Part shown: piece after piece, positions 8,273 to 17,925 of the stretch
How the letters are laid out: each line of letters opens with the position of its first letter
Position numbering within the stretch: the first letter of the stretch is position 1
DNA from: Anaeromicropila herbilytica
Lineage (GTDB): Bacteria; Bacillota; Clostridia; Lachnospirales; Lachnospiraceae
Reading direction: 5' to 3'
DNA length: 64,000 nucleotides
Assembly: GCF_016591975.1 (NCBI RefSeq)
Contig: NZ_AP024169.1
Span: 3,883,001-3,947,000, forward strand
The notes under the pieces: generated by a model
Databases searched by the model: none
Told to the model about the DNA's origin: nothing
What the model saw: the letters and a program-made list of their open reading frames with translations, nothing else
Made by a program: the position numbers and the translations under genes

Positions 8273-9949
8273 ATGAAGAAATCAAAAAAGTTACAAACTA
8301 TTTTTTTTATCTTAATAACGGTTACGATAATTGTATCACTCACACTAAAATATATACATAGCAAAGATACTGAGACAATTGTATCTACCAAGAGTTTTAT
8401 ACCGAAATTACAAAAAATAAAGCAGACGAATCATAAATCTACTTTAAATCTTAAGAGCAATCAATTGTATTTACTAGCTATTCCTTCCACTAGTTATTTA
8501 ACATCTAGTAGCAGTGAGTCAGTTGATGATTCAAAAGATAAAAATGCTTTATCAAACGATAATCTATCAAGTAACTCTGCTTCTACAGATGATACTGCTT
8601 CAAACGACCAAGATGACATTTCAAAATACTCATACGACTATATAGCATTGTTAGATAAGAATATGAATATTGTATTAGAAGCTAGTGATACGTATATTGA
8701 GAATTCAGAATTAGGTGTTATCGATTCCAATGTTCCCTTAATCTTAGGACAGCATGCAAAGAATTCAAAAGAAAAAAATAAAACCTATACTTATGGCGTA
8801 TACGATTTAACACATAATGATTGGATCATCAAACGTATCTATTCTTATATCAGTGAATTAGGCGATGATTATTACATAGCATATGACAATGAGGGAGTTC
8901 CATTGCTTTTACATAAGGATGGAAGTAAAGTAATCAAGAAAGATTTTGATAGCAATACTAACTTTAAACTTCTTGGTAATCATATTGTAGCATTAAATGA
9001 CATAACCTCCAGTGCATCAATCTACTCTTCCTCTGGCGAGTTAATTAAAACATTAAATGCCAAATATATTACCCTTTATAAAAATTGTATCATTACTAGC
9101 GATACAAACAAGGACGGAATTGTGTACGATGAAAATGGAAATTCTATATTTTCAAAAGATAGCTTATTCAAAAAGAATACTAACCTTGGAATTAGCACAA
9201 ATGAAACTATGACCATTTATCAATACAATGAAGAATCTTCATTAGTCGAAGTTCAAATCAGTCACTTTTATATCATATGTAAATTAGACGGAACGATTAT
9301 TAAATTACTCAATCAAAATGAAGAACCTAACTCAAATCTAGGATTAGTCTCCAATGGCTATTTTACTTACTCAAGTGATTTAACTCAATTATCCTTTTAC
9401 AATCAAAATGGTACAAAATATGTATCAAGTGATAATAATGATTTCACAGATTTCATATATCCTAATTATTATTACAGCAAAGAAAATACAATCGAACTTT
9501 ATAACTATACCACGAACACCACCTACACTTTGGATGTAAGTAAGCTATCTTCCCCTTATCTATCTGGGATACACAATAATTTTTTCTTTATCTTAAGCCA
9601 TGATGATCCAAATTCGGTCTTAATCTATTATAAAGACAAGTTAGTCTATCAAGGAAGTCAAAGTTATATTGAATTAATTAATGATAATATCGTAGTAACT
9701 AATGTTACTAAAGATAGTAGTAAAAAAATTATTAAAGACAAAGATTCAACCTTTACCCCTTATTCTGCACTCATGAACTCAAAGCATATTATATATGATA
9801 AGAATGGGGCAAAGATATACTCTTCTAAAAAGAGTGAAAAGATATTGAGTATAAATGAATCTTATTTACAGATTATGCGAGATAATGCAATCGGGATATG
9901 CGATTATGATGGTAATTTCTTATGTAAGATTAATCTAAGTTCAAAATAA
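8273..9949 (+). CDS. Membrane-anchored extracellular protein, propeller-like, unknown
   Basis: I do not recognise a named family. The 558 residues begin with a short basic stretch and one hydrophobic segment (residues 9-27, IFFILITVTIIVSLTLKYI), which fits a signal anchor. A Ser/Asp/Asn-rich linker (~75-120) follows. The rest is repeated short beta-rich units such as YDENGNSIFSKD, YDKNGAKIYSS and CDYDGNFLCKI, reminiscent of WG/propeller repeats of DNG type. This suggests an extracellular beta-propeller. The ribosome-binding site is weak (GGAG about 15 bases before the ATG). It is a single gene followed by a shared terminator with ilvC. Confidence 0.6.
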   Translation: MKKSKKLQTIFFILITVTIIVSLTLKYIHSKDTETIVSTKSFIPKLQKIKQTNHKSTLNLKSNQLYLLAIPSTSYLTSSSSESVDDSKDKNALSNDNLSSNSASTDDTASNDQDDISKYSYDYIALLDKNMNIVLEASDTYIENSELGVIDSNVPLILGQHAKNSKEKNKTYTYGVYDLTHNDWIIKRIYSYISELGDDYYIAYDNEGVPLLLHKDGSKVIKKDFDSNTNFKLLGNHIVALNDITSSASIYSSSGELIKTLNAKYITLYKNCIITSDTNKDGIVYDENGNSIFSKDSLFKKNTNLGISTNETMTIYQYNEESSLVEVQISHFYIICKLDGTIIKLLNQNEEPNSNLGLVSNGYFTYSSDLTQLSFYNQNGTKYVSSDNNDFTDFIYPNYYYSKENTIELYNYTTNTTYTLDVSKLSSPYLSGIHNNFFFILSHDDPNSVLIYYKDKLVYQGSQSYIELINDNIVVTNVTKDSSKKIIKDKDSTFTPYSALMNSKHIIYDKNGAKIYSSKKSEKILSINESYLQIMRDNAIGICDYDGNFLCKINLSSK

Positions 9950-9969
9950 TGAAAAACTATACTATAAAA

Positions 9970-10006
9970 AAGCCCTTACTGCTAATTAATAGCATCGTAA
10001 GGGCTT
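9970..10006 (-). terminator. Terminator shared by ilvC and the convergent gene
   Basis: A perfect 10-base stem (AAGCCCTTAC/GTAAGGGCTT) is followed on the minus strand by a T-run. It terminates ilvC and probably also acts on the convergent 8273 gene. Confidence 0.85.
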
Positions 10007-10047
10007 AAATTAATTAATAAGTATGAATTATTAATCGTTATATATTA

Positions 10048-11067
10048 TTAGTTATTAATAAATTTATCTTCTTCGTTATTCCAGCTGTAAAGTTTACGGA
10101 TTTCATCACCAACAACTTCTGATGGATGTTCAGCTGCTAATTTTCTCATTGCTCTAAAGTGAGCTTGACCGCCTGCTTCTGACATATCTAATAAGAAATC
10201 TTTTGCAAAAGTTCCATCTTGGATATCAGATAAGATCTTCTTCATTGCTTTCTTTGTATCATCTGTGATGATCTTAGGTCCAGTAATATAATCACCATAT
10301 TCAGCTGTATTTGAGATTGAATATCTCATACCAGCAAATCCTGATTGATAGATTAAATCTACGATTAATTTCATCTCATGGATACATTCAAAGTATGCAT
10401 TTCTTGCATCATATCCAGCTTCAACAAGTGTTTCATAACCAGCTTGCATTAGTGCACATACACCACCACATAGAACTGCTTGTTCTCCGAAAAGGTCAGT
10501 TTCTGTTTCAGTTCTGAATGTAGTCTCAAGTACACCAGCTCTTGCTCCACCGATTGCTAATGCATAAGCTAATGCAACTTCTAAAGCTTTTCCTGTAGCA
10601 TCTTGCTTTACAGCTACTAGACAAGGAACACCTTTTCCTACTTGATATTCACTTCTTACTGTATGTCCTGGTCCTTTTGGAGCGATCATTGTTACGTCAA
10701 CATCTTTTGGAGGTATAATTTGACCAAAGTGAATTGCAAATCCATGTGCAAACATTAACATATTTCCTGGTTCAAGATTTGGTTCGATATCATTCTTATA
10801 CATTGATGCTTGTTTCTCATCATTGATTAGAATCATGATAATATCAGCCTTTTTAGCAGCTTCTGCAGCTGTATATACTTCAAAACCTTGTTTTACTGCT
10901 TTATCCCATGACTTACTACCTTCGTATAAACCAATAATTACATGAGCACCTGATTCTTTTGCATTTAACGCATGTGCATGTCCTTGGCTACCATAACCGA
11001 TAACAGCTATTGTTTTGCCTTCTAATAATGATAAATTACAATCTTGTTGATAAAATATTCTTGCCAT
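10048..11067 (-). CDS. ilvC: Ketol-acid reductoisomerase
   Basis: NADPH-dependent isomeroreductase of valine and isoleucine synthesis, converting 2-acetolactate to 2,3-dihydroxyisovalerate. At 339 residues it is the short class I form. It shows the Rossmann loop GYGSQGHAHALN (24-35), the metal-binding segment DLFGEQAVLCGG and the helical domain motif YSISNTAEYGD. It lies downstream of the acetolactate synthase regulatory subunit on the same strand (114-base gap), and with leuC-leuD in the window forms part of the branched-chain pathway. The large subunit ilvB is not in this window. Confidence 0.97.
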   Translation of the reverse strand: MARIFYQQDCNLSLLEGKTIAVIGYGSQGHAHALNAKESGAHVIIGLYEGSKSWDKAVKQGFEVYTAAEAAKKADIIMILINDEKQASMYKNDIEPNLEPGNMLMFAHGFAIHFGQIIPPKDVDVTMIAPKGPGHTVRSEYQVGKGVPCLVAVKQDATGKALEVALAYALAIGGARAGVLETTFRTETETDLFGEQAVLCGGVCALMQAGYETLVEAGYDARNAYFECIHEMKLIVDLIYQSGFAGMRYSISNTAEYGDYITGPKIITDDTKKAMKKILSDIQDGTFAKDFLLDMSEAGGQAHFRAMRKLAAEHPSEVVGDEIRKLYSWNNEEDKFINN

Positions 11068-11181
11068 TGGTATATCCTCCTAATTTTAATAAAATAATAT
11101 ATAGAATTTATCTGATAGTCAGTAATCTTAGTATTAAGATTGTGAAACTAAAAGGTAAATTATTCACAATTTCTAATTAAT

Positions 11182-11670
11182 TTACTTTGAACTAGCTCCC
11201 CTAGTAAGTCCTGTGATACCTGTTCTTACTAGTTCTAATAGTGTATAGCCTTCTAGTAAATGTATAAAAGCATCCAGCTTTTCTTGGTTACCAGTTAATT
11301 CAATCATTAATGAATCATCTGCAACATCAACAATCTTAGCTCGAAAGATATCTGCTATTGCAATTATCGCCTGTCTGTCCTGTGGAGAGGCAGCTACTTT
11401 TGCAAGAATTAATTCTCTTGCTACCGATTGACCAGGCTCTAATTCCTTAATTTCTTTGACATCCTCTAATTTACTTAATTGTTTCTCAATCTGCTCTAAT
11501 ATCTGATCATCACCGTTCACGACTACTGTCATCCTAGAATAAGTTGAATCTTGCGTCTCTCCAACGGTTAAACTATCTATGTTATAACCTCTACGACTAA
11601 ATAAGCCAGAGACACGACTAAGAACACCTGAAGTATTCTCTACTAATATTGACAATATCATTTTTCTCAT
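11182..11670 (-). CDS. ilvN: Acetolactate synthase small (regulatory) subunit
   Basis: Regulatory subunit that binds valine and activates the catalytic IlvB/IlvI subunit. The N-terminal ACT domain is clear (ILVENTSGVLSRVSGLFSRRGYNIDSLTVGET, residues 7-38), followed by the C-terminal small-subunit domain ending GITGLTRG. The 162-residue length is standard for the IlvH/IlvN type. It is transcribed towards ilvC, so both probably share a promoter in the 11671-11800 stretch. Which of the two symbols, ilvN or ilvH, applies is a naming choice. Confidence 0.94.
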   Translation of the reverse strand: MRKMILSILVENTSGVLSRVSGLFSRRGYNIDSLTVGETQDSTYSRMTVVVNGDDQILEQIEKQLSKLEDVKEIKELEPGQSVARELILAKVAASPQDRQAIIAIADIFRAKIVDVADDSLMIELTGNQEKLDAFIHLLEGYTLLELVRTGITGLTRGASSK

Positions 11671-11825
11671 ATCTATATCCTTCCTCTCCTATGATAAAAG
11701 TAAGTTGATTGTGTGCATTCACACTTTAACGCATTAATGATTTATGATATTAATCTGTAAAATTTTTAATAGTTTATATTGTATCACAATTAATATTTTT
11801 GTCAAGAATTATATGCTTATATTAT

Positions 11826-11859
11826 AGATGGTTATTCAACCTTAATTGAATAACCATCT
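11826..11859 (-). terminator. Strong hairpin after the LCP gene
   Basis: A perfect 14-base stem with a 6-base loop lies 27 bases after the LCP stop codon. The minus-strand 3' side is AT-rich but lacks a clean T-run, so termination is likely but not certain. Confidence 0.6.
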
Positions 11860-11885
11860 GTAATATGAACCAAATTCATTATTTA

Positions 11886-12944
11886 TTACTCTTGTGTATC
11901 TGAAGATTCAAATATAAAATCATTCAAAGCCTTAATATTAGTATCCATGTCAGGAATTAACACAGCCATATTATTGATACGATCTTGTGTATAAGAATTA
12001 TCAATCGGAATTCTCATTTGATTAATTGTTGTAGTGCCTAGCATTACAATAGATTTTAGATAGGATATGATCTCATCGTTACTTAAATCAGTGGATATAT
12101 AAGGCATTAATTCTTCTACTAATCCTAACAGATCTGTTAAGGACATCGATTTCGCCTCAGTAAAGATTGCTTGTAATACCTTTCTTTGGCGCTCCGTCCT
12201 ACCAAAGTCTCCTTTGTTATCTTGTCTTATTCTACTATATGCTAAAGCTTGGGAACCATTCATAATATTTACTCCACGCTTTAATTTTAACACTGGACCT
12301 TTTTTATATGCAGTTGTTAAATATTCATATTCAGCATCTGTGAGCTCAATTTTAACCCCACCCACTTTATTAATCACTGCTTTGAACGCTTCAAAATCAA
12401 CCAATACATAACCATCTAATTTTAGTCCAAAATCCGATGCAATGGTTTGATATAAGAGGCTAACTCCACCAAATGAATAAGCAGCGTTGAACTTGTTATT
12501 ATCATGCCCAGGAATCGGAACATACATGTCTCTCATCAAAGATGTAAGTTTTAATTTTCTATGTTTTAAATCTAGCGTAGCAATCATTGTTGAATCGGAA
12601 CGGCCTGCTTGTGTCCACTCTGCTCTCTTATCTGATCCAACTAATAGAATATTAATAATCTTTTTATCCGATGTCAGTTTATCTTCATCTACATTAACGG
12701 TAGATAAATCTTTTACATTATCACGATTAATAGAATTAAGTGCAACGGTAACTTCTAATTGAAGCCTTGCTGCTCCCCATCCTATCAATACCGCAAGACA
12801 TATTAGAACAATATGAACTGTTCTTCGTATCATCTTTTTTCGCTTTTTCTTCTTTAACAATTCTTTTCTACGCAAGATTTCTCTATCATTCTTTACGTTA
12901 TTACTTACTAATTTTTCTCTACTATCGTTTCCCATAATTACCAT
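11886..12944 (-). CDS. LytR-CpsA-Psr (LCP) family wall-polymer ligase
   Basis: Membrane-anchored phosphotransferase that attaches teichoic acid or polysaccharide to peptidoglycan. A basic cytoplasmic stretch (KKKKRKKMIRR) precedes one membrane segment, followed by the LCP domain with GRSDSTMIATLDLKHRKLKLTSLMRDMYV and the conserved arginines of SRIRQDNKGDFGRTERQRKVL. I placed the start at the ATG at 12944. A GTG at 12980 in the same frame gives 12 more residues and cannot be excluded. Two GT2 glycosyltransferases lie just upstream on the same strand, consistent with a surface-polysaccharide role. Confidence 0.9.
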   Translation of the reverse strand: MVIMGNDSREKLVSNNVKNDREILRRKELLKKKKRKKMIRRTVHIVLICLAVLIGWGAARLQLEVTVALNSINRDNVKDLSTVNVDEDKLTSDKKIINILLVGSDKRAEWTQAGRSDSTMIATLDLKHRKLKLTSLMRDMYVPIPGHDNNKFNAAYSFGGVSLLYQTIASDFGLKLDGYVLVDFEAFKAVINKVGGVKIELTDAEYEYLTTAYKKGPVLKLKRGVNIMNGSQALAYSRIRQDNKGDFGRTERQRKVLQAIFTEAKSMSLTDLLGLVEELMPYISTDLSNDEIISYLKSIVMLGTTTINQMRIPIDNSYTQDRINNMAVLIPDMDTNIKALNDFIFESSDTQE

Positions 12945-13105
12945 AATGCAACCTACTGCTCCTAGATAGGTTGCTGCCACTATTAATATGTTGAAAGAAC
13001 CCGTGTGTGGCGTTCCTTTCTATCTCTACTTTCTTTCAACTTTACTCCCACTTAAATAACTCGATAATTAACAACACGCTTTTATTTCTTATATATCTTA
13101 CACTT

Positions 13106-14023
13106 TTATAAAATTAATAACACGCCAATATTTCGAATTATCCCAGTTTTTAAGAAACCATATTTTATCGCAATATATCTACGTTTCATCCAATTTTCTT
13201 TGTGTAATCTAGCAAACTGCTTTATCATATTTCTCTGATTTTCTGATAAGCTGTTCTTATATAATTTATAAAATTGTTCTGCTTGTTCCTCAGTATCTTT
13301 AATTACATTTTTCTGTTTATTCAATGAAGAGATACGATTGGTAAGATAAGCTAACTTTCCTTGCCCACCAATTACATTAGCAGCATGTTGACGATACAGA
13401 ATTGTTGGTTGCTTCAGAAATGCTATATTTCCAAAACATGCCGACAATAAACCAATCCACCAATCATGCATTCTTAAATTTTGAGGTATTTCTAATTTTG
13501 TAATTACCTCTTTATTTACCATGATGGTACAACCTAGTAATTTATTCTCCATTAATAGATGTGGTAGATCTACCTTTCTCACATCTAGATTGCTTGTCTT
13601 ATAAAAAGATGATTGCATCACATTCAGATTCTCATCTACTATTTTTGCATCTGTATAAACGGTATTTGGTTTATTGGGATACTTTTTTTCTAGCTCAAGC
13701 ATCTTCTGATAGGTTAACTGAATCTTCTCTGGAAGCCATACATCATCTTGATCACAACACATAACATAATCTTCGTTAGAATTCTTTAAGGCATGTAAGA
13801 AGTTCAATTTCACTCCTAGATTTTTTGGGTTCTGATAACCTTTAATCTTATCTGGATAACGTTTCTCATAATCCGCTATGATGGATAATGTAGAATCTGT
13901 TGAACCATCATCATAGATGGATAACTTCCAATTCGTATAAGTATTTGATAATATGGACTCAATTTGCTCTGTTAGATATTTCTCTCCGTTATAAGTAGCC
14001 ATAATAATGCCAATTGTACTCAT
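13106..14023 (-). CDS. GT2-family glycosyltransferase (rhamnosyltransferase-like)
   Basis: Cytoplasmic GT-A fold transferase of 305 residues. The N-terminus IGIIMATYNGEKYLTEQIESIL is the GT2 nucleotide-sugar site, DDGSTDST provides the first acidic motif, and CCDQDDVWLPEKI is the DXD metal site with the QDDVW form common in rhamnosyltransferases. The catalytic region includes MHDWWIGLL. The C-terminus has no membrane anchor. It follows another GT2 gene and precedes the LCP ligase, so it likely builds a cell-wall polysaccharide. Donor and acceptor are unknown. Confidence 0.88.
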   Translation of the reverse strand: MSTIGIIMATYNGEKYLTEQIESILSNTYTNWKLSIYDDGSTDSTLSIIADYEKRYPDKIKGYQNPKNLGVKLNFLHALKNSNEDYVMCCDQDDVWLPEKIQLTYQKMLELEKKYPNKPNTVYTDAKIVDENLNVMQSSFYKTSNLDVRKVDLPHLLMENKLLGCTIMVNKEVITKLEIPQNLRMHDWWIGLLSACFGNIAFLKQPTILYRQHAANVIGGQGKLAYLTNRISSLNKQKNVIKDTEEQAEQFYKLYKNSLSENQRNMIKQFARLHKENWMKRRYIAIKYGFLKTGIIRNIGVLLIL

Positions 14024-14129
14024 ACCGTTCCTCTTTTCTATCTTCTTAATTTTTGCTGTTTCTTATTTATGTCTCTATTTTCTTAGTGTTTCATCTTGCT
14101 AAACGCTTGTACATACTGAATCAATTCGA

Positions 14130-15068
14130 TTATTTTTCTTTCCAATAGGTCTTATTCATACTGAATTTTACTACCAACTTCTTAGGAAGTTGTTCATAAT
14201 GATAACCAAATTTATATCCAAGATATTTAAATCCCGTCTCCATAATAAAGCTAGGAATCAGATATGGCTTCTTGATATGGAATAAATACTTTATCGTTTT
14301 CTTTACTAATTTCATTCCTTCTGTTTCTGATTTAATTCCTTCGAATATCTCTCTATACTGCCTTTGTGATACTGCTAAATCGAAGTTTCTTGTAAACTGT
14401 TCACGATAGGTATATTTGTGAGAATGAATTACCCTCGCTTGGGAAGCATATTGAATCGAATATCCATCCTGAATTATTTTAGAAGCCATAATCATATCTT
14501 CGTTAAAGATTGTCTTTGTAACAAATCCGCCAAGGTTTTTATAAATATCATTACGATATGCAGCACACACATTGGAACAAAAATAGGTCTTGATTCCAAG
14601 TCTTTTGATATCATTTTTAGACTTTAGAAGATCTGTATCAGGATAGTTAAAGATTCTTGTATATTTTTCAATAATACCTGCACCCTTATTCGCTAATTGC
14701 CTTCCATAACAAGCTGCAACTTCCTCTTTATCAAAAGCTTTTAGCATATTCTCGATTAGATATTCATCTTTTGGCACCGCATCATCCGTCATAAACATGA
14801 TGATATCTGCACTTGATAAGCTTGCTCCGTAATTTCTTGTACCGCCATGATCAAATTCTTCTTTTTTAATATGTGTTACATGAACATTCTCCATGCCTTC
14901 ATAGCGTGATGATGCTAGATATTGTTCTTCTGTATTTATGACAAAAATATGCCCTGGCTTTACAGACTGTTTTTCAAGCATCTGTAATAATCGATCAAAC
15001 TTATTCGATGGCTTATAGGTTGGTATAATCACATCAATGGTTCGATTAGGATAATTAGTTTCACTCAT
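14130..15068 (-). CDS. GT2-family glycosyltransferase
   Basis: Second GT2 enzyme, 312 residues from the chosen start. Motifs are IDVIIPTYKPSNKFDRLLQML, an HGGTRNYGASL segment and MTDDAVP as the DXD-like site, all typical of rhamnosyl/galactofuranosyl transferases. I selected the ATG at 15068 because GAGG lies 8 bases upstream. An in-frame reading to 15122 would run through that site and into the metH stop. Its start is about 50 bases after the metH-type gene, so read-through from that gene is possible. It probably works with the following GT2 and LCP genes. Confidence 0.87.
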   Translation of the reverse strand: MSETNYPNRTIDVIIPTYKPSNKFDRLLQMLEKQSVKPGHIFVINTEEQYLASSRYEGMENVHVTHIKKEEFDHGGTRNYGASLSSADIIMFMTDDAVPKDEYLIENMLKAFDKEEVAACYGRQLANKGAGIIEKYTRIFNYPDTDLLKSKNDIKRLGIKTYFCSNVCAAYRNDIYKNLGGFVTKTIFNEDMIMASKIIQDGYSIQYASQARVIHSHKYTYREQFTRNFDLAVSQRQYREIFEGIKSETEGMKLVKKTIKYLFHIKKPYLIPSFIMETGFKYLGYKFGYHYEQLPKKLVVKFSMNKTYWKEK

Positions 15069-15118
15069 TTTCATTTCCTCTTTCAACTCTAACTTGTCAG
15101 TTATAAGTTCAACAAGTC

Positions 15119-17605
15119 TCAATTAATCTTTAATAATCTCTTCACTAATTTTACAGCATCTGCTGCATCTTTGGAATACCCATCTGCACCTATTTCATCG
15201 GCATAACTTTGTGTTATAACTGCACCACCAATGATTACCTGTACATTTAGTTTTTCTTTCTTCACTCTATCAACAACTTCTTTCATCTCAAGCATCGTTG
15301 TCGTCATAAGAGCAGATAGACCTATAACATCCGCTTTTCTCTCTTTGGCTGTTTGAATTATGGTTTCTGTTGGTACATCTTTACCTAAGTCAATGACTTC
15401 AAACCCATAATTTTTTAACATAAGTGCAACTAAATTCTTACCGATATCATGAATATCTCCAGCTACAGTCGCAATAACTATCGTTCCTAATTTCTGTGAA
15501 TTTTCATCCCTCTTAAGCATAGGTTCAATATATTCTATAGCTGTTTTCATTGCTTCAGCACTGGAAATAAGCTGTGGTAAGAAATAGATTTGTTTATCAA
15601 ATAAACTTCCCACTTCATTAATCGCAGGGATTAGGATACTATCTACGATTGTCTCTGGTCTAATTCCTTGTTCTAATGTCTTCTTCACATTATCCAAGAT
15701 AGACTTACGATTCCCTTTAATTACGTCTTCATATACTACAGTCTTGGTTAAATCAGAATCTATTTTATTATGCAAATCAGTAGAAGAATTTATTATTTCC
15801 TTCTCCTTGTTACTCACATTTTCTTTTGTAGCACTGTCCACTTTTATCGTATTTTTTATTTCCACTGGATTCTTCGTTACTTGATTGATATACCTGATAT
15901 CTGAATCTTCCACTGCACATAACAGATCAGAAGCAAATGCTGTGTTCATCAATAAGCTCTGAGAAGGATTCGCGATTGCCATCGTAAGCCCTTCCTTTAT
16001 AGCAAATGCTAAAAATGTGCTATTTACAAATTGTCGTTCAGGTAAGCCAAAGGAAATATTCGATAGTCCTACTATAGTTGCAAGATTTAATTCATTCTTA
16101 CAATAACGAATAGTCTCGAGTGTCTCAAGAGCAGCTTTTTTATTAGCACCTACTGTATTAACAAGACCATCTACTACTATATCTTCTTCTACTAAACCAT
16201 GTTGCTTGGCTGCATCCACAATGGTATGGATGACCTTCTTTTTCTCTTCGATATTTTTAGGAAGCCCTTGATCTGATAGTGGAAGCAGTATAAACATAGC
16301 TCCATATTTTTTTGCTATTGGAATTAATCGTTCAAACTTTTCTTTCTCTAGAGATATTGAATTAATTAATGCTCGTCCAGGATAGATACGAAGTGCTGCT
16401 TCAATGACATCTACATGACTAGAGTCGATACATAATGGGACACTAGATGCTAAAGATACCTCTTCGATTACTTTCATCATCATCTCTTTTTCATTGATTC
16501 CGTTCATACCCATATTGATATCCAGAATATCTGCGCCATGCTCAATCTGGCTCTCTACCATATCCATTACAATGTTTAATGAATCATTTCTTAACTCTTC
16601 TTGTAAAGCCTTTTTACCAGTAGGATTAATTCGTTCTCCTACCACAAGAAACTTACCATCGATATCAATCTCTAAAGTACGTCTTTCGGTTGTGATTGCA
16701 CGAATTGGTTTTGCTGTTATCACTGGCGGTACCAATCCATTTAATTTATCACATAACGCTTTCATATGTTGTGGGGTTGTTCCACAGCAGCCACCAATGA
16801 TTCCAGCACCTGCTTCTACCAGTTTCTTTCCCTCCACTGCAAATTCTTCTGGTCCCATATCGAATACGGTCTTGCGATCCACAAGCTTTGGTAAACCAGC
16901 ATTAGGCTTTGCAATAATTGGAATTGTCGCATATTGCTTCATTTCCTCAATCACGCCAATCATCTTGTCTGGACCCGTGGAACAATTCGCACCAATAGCA
17001 TCAACTCCTAGAGCCTGTAACACAATGACAGCAGTCTTAGGATCTGTACCATATAAAGTCTTACCATCTTCATTAAACGTTAAGGTAACCATGATTGGTA
17101 AATCACTGATTTCTTTGATAGCGATTACTGCTGCACGCACTTCTTGAAGACTCATCATAGTCTCAACAACAAATAGATCTACGCCCTCTTTCAGAATACT
17201 GGCCACTTGCTCCTTATATATTGTAATAAGTTCTTCAAACTTTAATGAACCAATCGGATATAACTGCTCTCCTGTCATCGTTAAATCAGCTGCTACGTAG
17301 GCCTTCCCTGCTGTCGCTACCTTCGATAACTTAACTAACTCTCGATTCATCGACTCTATCTGATCCGCTAATCCATACTCTTCAAGTTTTACGCGGTTTG
17401 CTGTAAAAGTTGGTGCATATAAAATATCTGTTCCAGCTTCTACATACTCTTTTTGCAAACCTATCAACACATCTTTATGTTCAAGAATCCACTGTTCTGG
17501 ACACACACCAACCTGCATCCCTGCTTCTTGCAGATTAGTTCCAGTTGCTCCATCTAAGATTATAATCTTATGTTTTACTAAATCTAAGAATTCTTTTTTC
17601 GTCAT
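15119..17605 (-). CDS. metH: Cobalamin-dependent methionine synthase, MetH type without activation domain
   Basis: Transfers a methyl group from methyltetrahydrofolate to homocysteine through cobalamin. From the ATG at 17605 (AGGAG 8 bases upstream) the 828 residues contain the homocysteine-binding barrel with zinc ligands C208, C273 and C274, then the pterin-binding barrel (~330-600; VGERINPTGKK, DINMG), a Lys/Asn-rich linker, the cap domain and the B12 domain with GDIHDIGKN (His719). The C-terminal adenosylmethionine activation domain of E. coli MetH is absent, as in many clostridia, so oxidised cobalamin must be reactivated by another protein. The promoter resembles that of rubrerythrin. 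Confidence 0.93.
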   Translation of the reverse strand: MTKKEFLDLVKHKIIILDGATGTNLQEAGMQVGVCPEQWILEHKDVLIGLQKEYVEAGTDILYAPTFTANRVKLEEYGLADQIESMNRELVKLSKVATAGKAYVAADLTMTGEQLYPIGSLKFEELITIYKEQVASILKEGVDLFVVETMMSLQEVRAAVIAIKEISDLPIMVTLTFNEDGKTLYGTDPKTAVIVLQALGVDAIGANCSTGPDKMIGVIEEMKQYATIPIIAKPNAGLPKLVDRKTVFDMGPEEFAVEGKKLVEAGAGIIGGCCGTTPQHMKALCDKLNGLVPPVITAKPIRAITTERRTLEIDIDGKFLVVGERINPTGKKALQEELRNDSLNIVMDMVESQIEHGADILDINMGMNGINEKEMMMKVIEEVSLASSVPLCIDSSHVDVIEAALRIYPGRALINSISLEKEKFERLIPIAKKYGAMFILLPLSDQGLPKNIEEKKKVIHTIVDAAKQHGLVEEDIVVDGLVNTVGANKKAALETLETIRYCKNELNLATIVGLSNISFGLPERQFVNSTFLAFAIKEGLTMAIANPSQSLLMNTAFASDLLCAVEDSDIRYINQVTKNPVEIKNTIKVDSATKENVSNKEKEIINSSTDLHNKIDSDLTKTVVYEDVIKGNRKSILDNVKKTLEQGIRPETIVDSILIPAINEVGSLFDKQIYFLPQLISSAEAMKTAIEYIEPMLKRDENSQKLGTIVIATVAGDIHDIGKNLVALMLKNYGFEVIDLGKDVPTETIIQTAKERKADVIGLSALMTTTMLEMKEVVDRVKKEKLNVQVIIGGAVITQSYADEIGADGYSKDAADAVKLVKRLLKIN

Positions 17606-17664
17606 AGCACCAGCTCCTTTGTTGTTTTTTATATATTCCATAATCAAAATTCGCAGTTCAAAAA

Positions 17665-17714
17665 CTATAATATACTTTCCAAATTCAATCGATACAGTAA
17701 ATCAATTACCATGT
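17665..17714 (-). promoter_or_regulatory. Promoter element of metH, shared with rubrerythrin
   Basis: Minus-strand counterpart of the block at 718-767, with a -10 like TATATT/TATTAT about 60 bases before the metH start. The AATCGAT and ATCAATT parts form an imperfect inverted repeat with a 7-base spacer here. No S-box or T-box leader was found between this promoter and the gene. Confidence 0.4.
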
Positions 17715-17925
17715 TTGAAAATTTTGCATCGCCTGGACTTTAACAAGTTTTTGAAGTTACTTTATGTTTAACAATTTGATTTAGATAATAATATAACATC
17801 TGAATTAATCAAGTAATTAGTGAACTTTTTAATATAAATTATAAGAAATAACTCGAATATCAAAAGTCATTCATAGTTAAAATTGTGTATATTGATGTAT
17901 AATTATTAATTTTGGCGTAGTCCGG

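Noticed and set aside
11671..11885. Leader peptide or attenuator for ilvN
   Set aside because: The only hairpin (11826-11859) lies immediately after the LCP gene and no run of branched-chain codons is seen.
16494..17147. 217-codon plus-strand ORF opposite metH
   Set aside because: It lies within conserved metH coding sequence, has no ribosome-binding site and resembles no protein.
17606..17860. S-box (SAM) or T-box riboswitch ahead of metH
   Set aside because: The leader is short and lacks the conserved helices; no T-box sequence is found.
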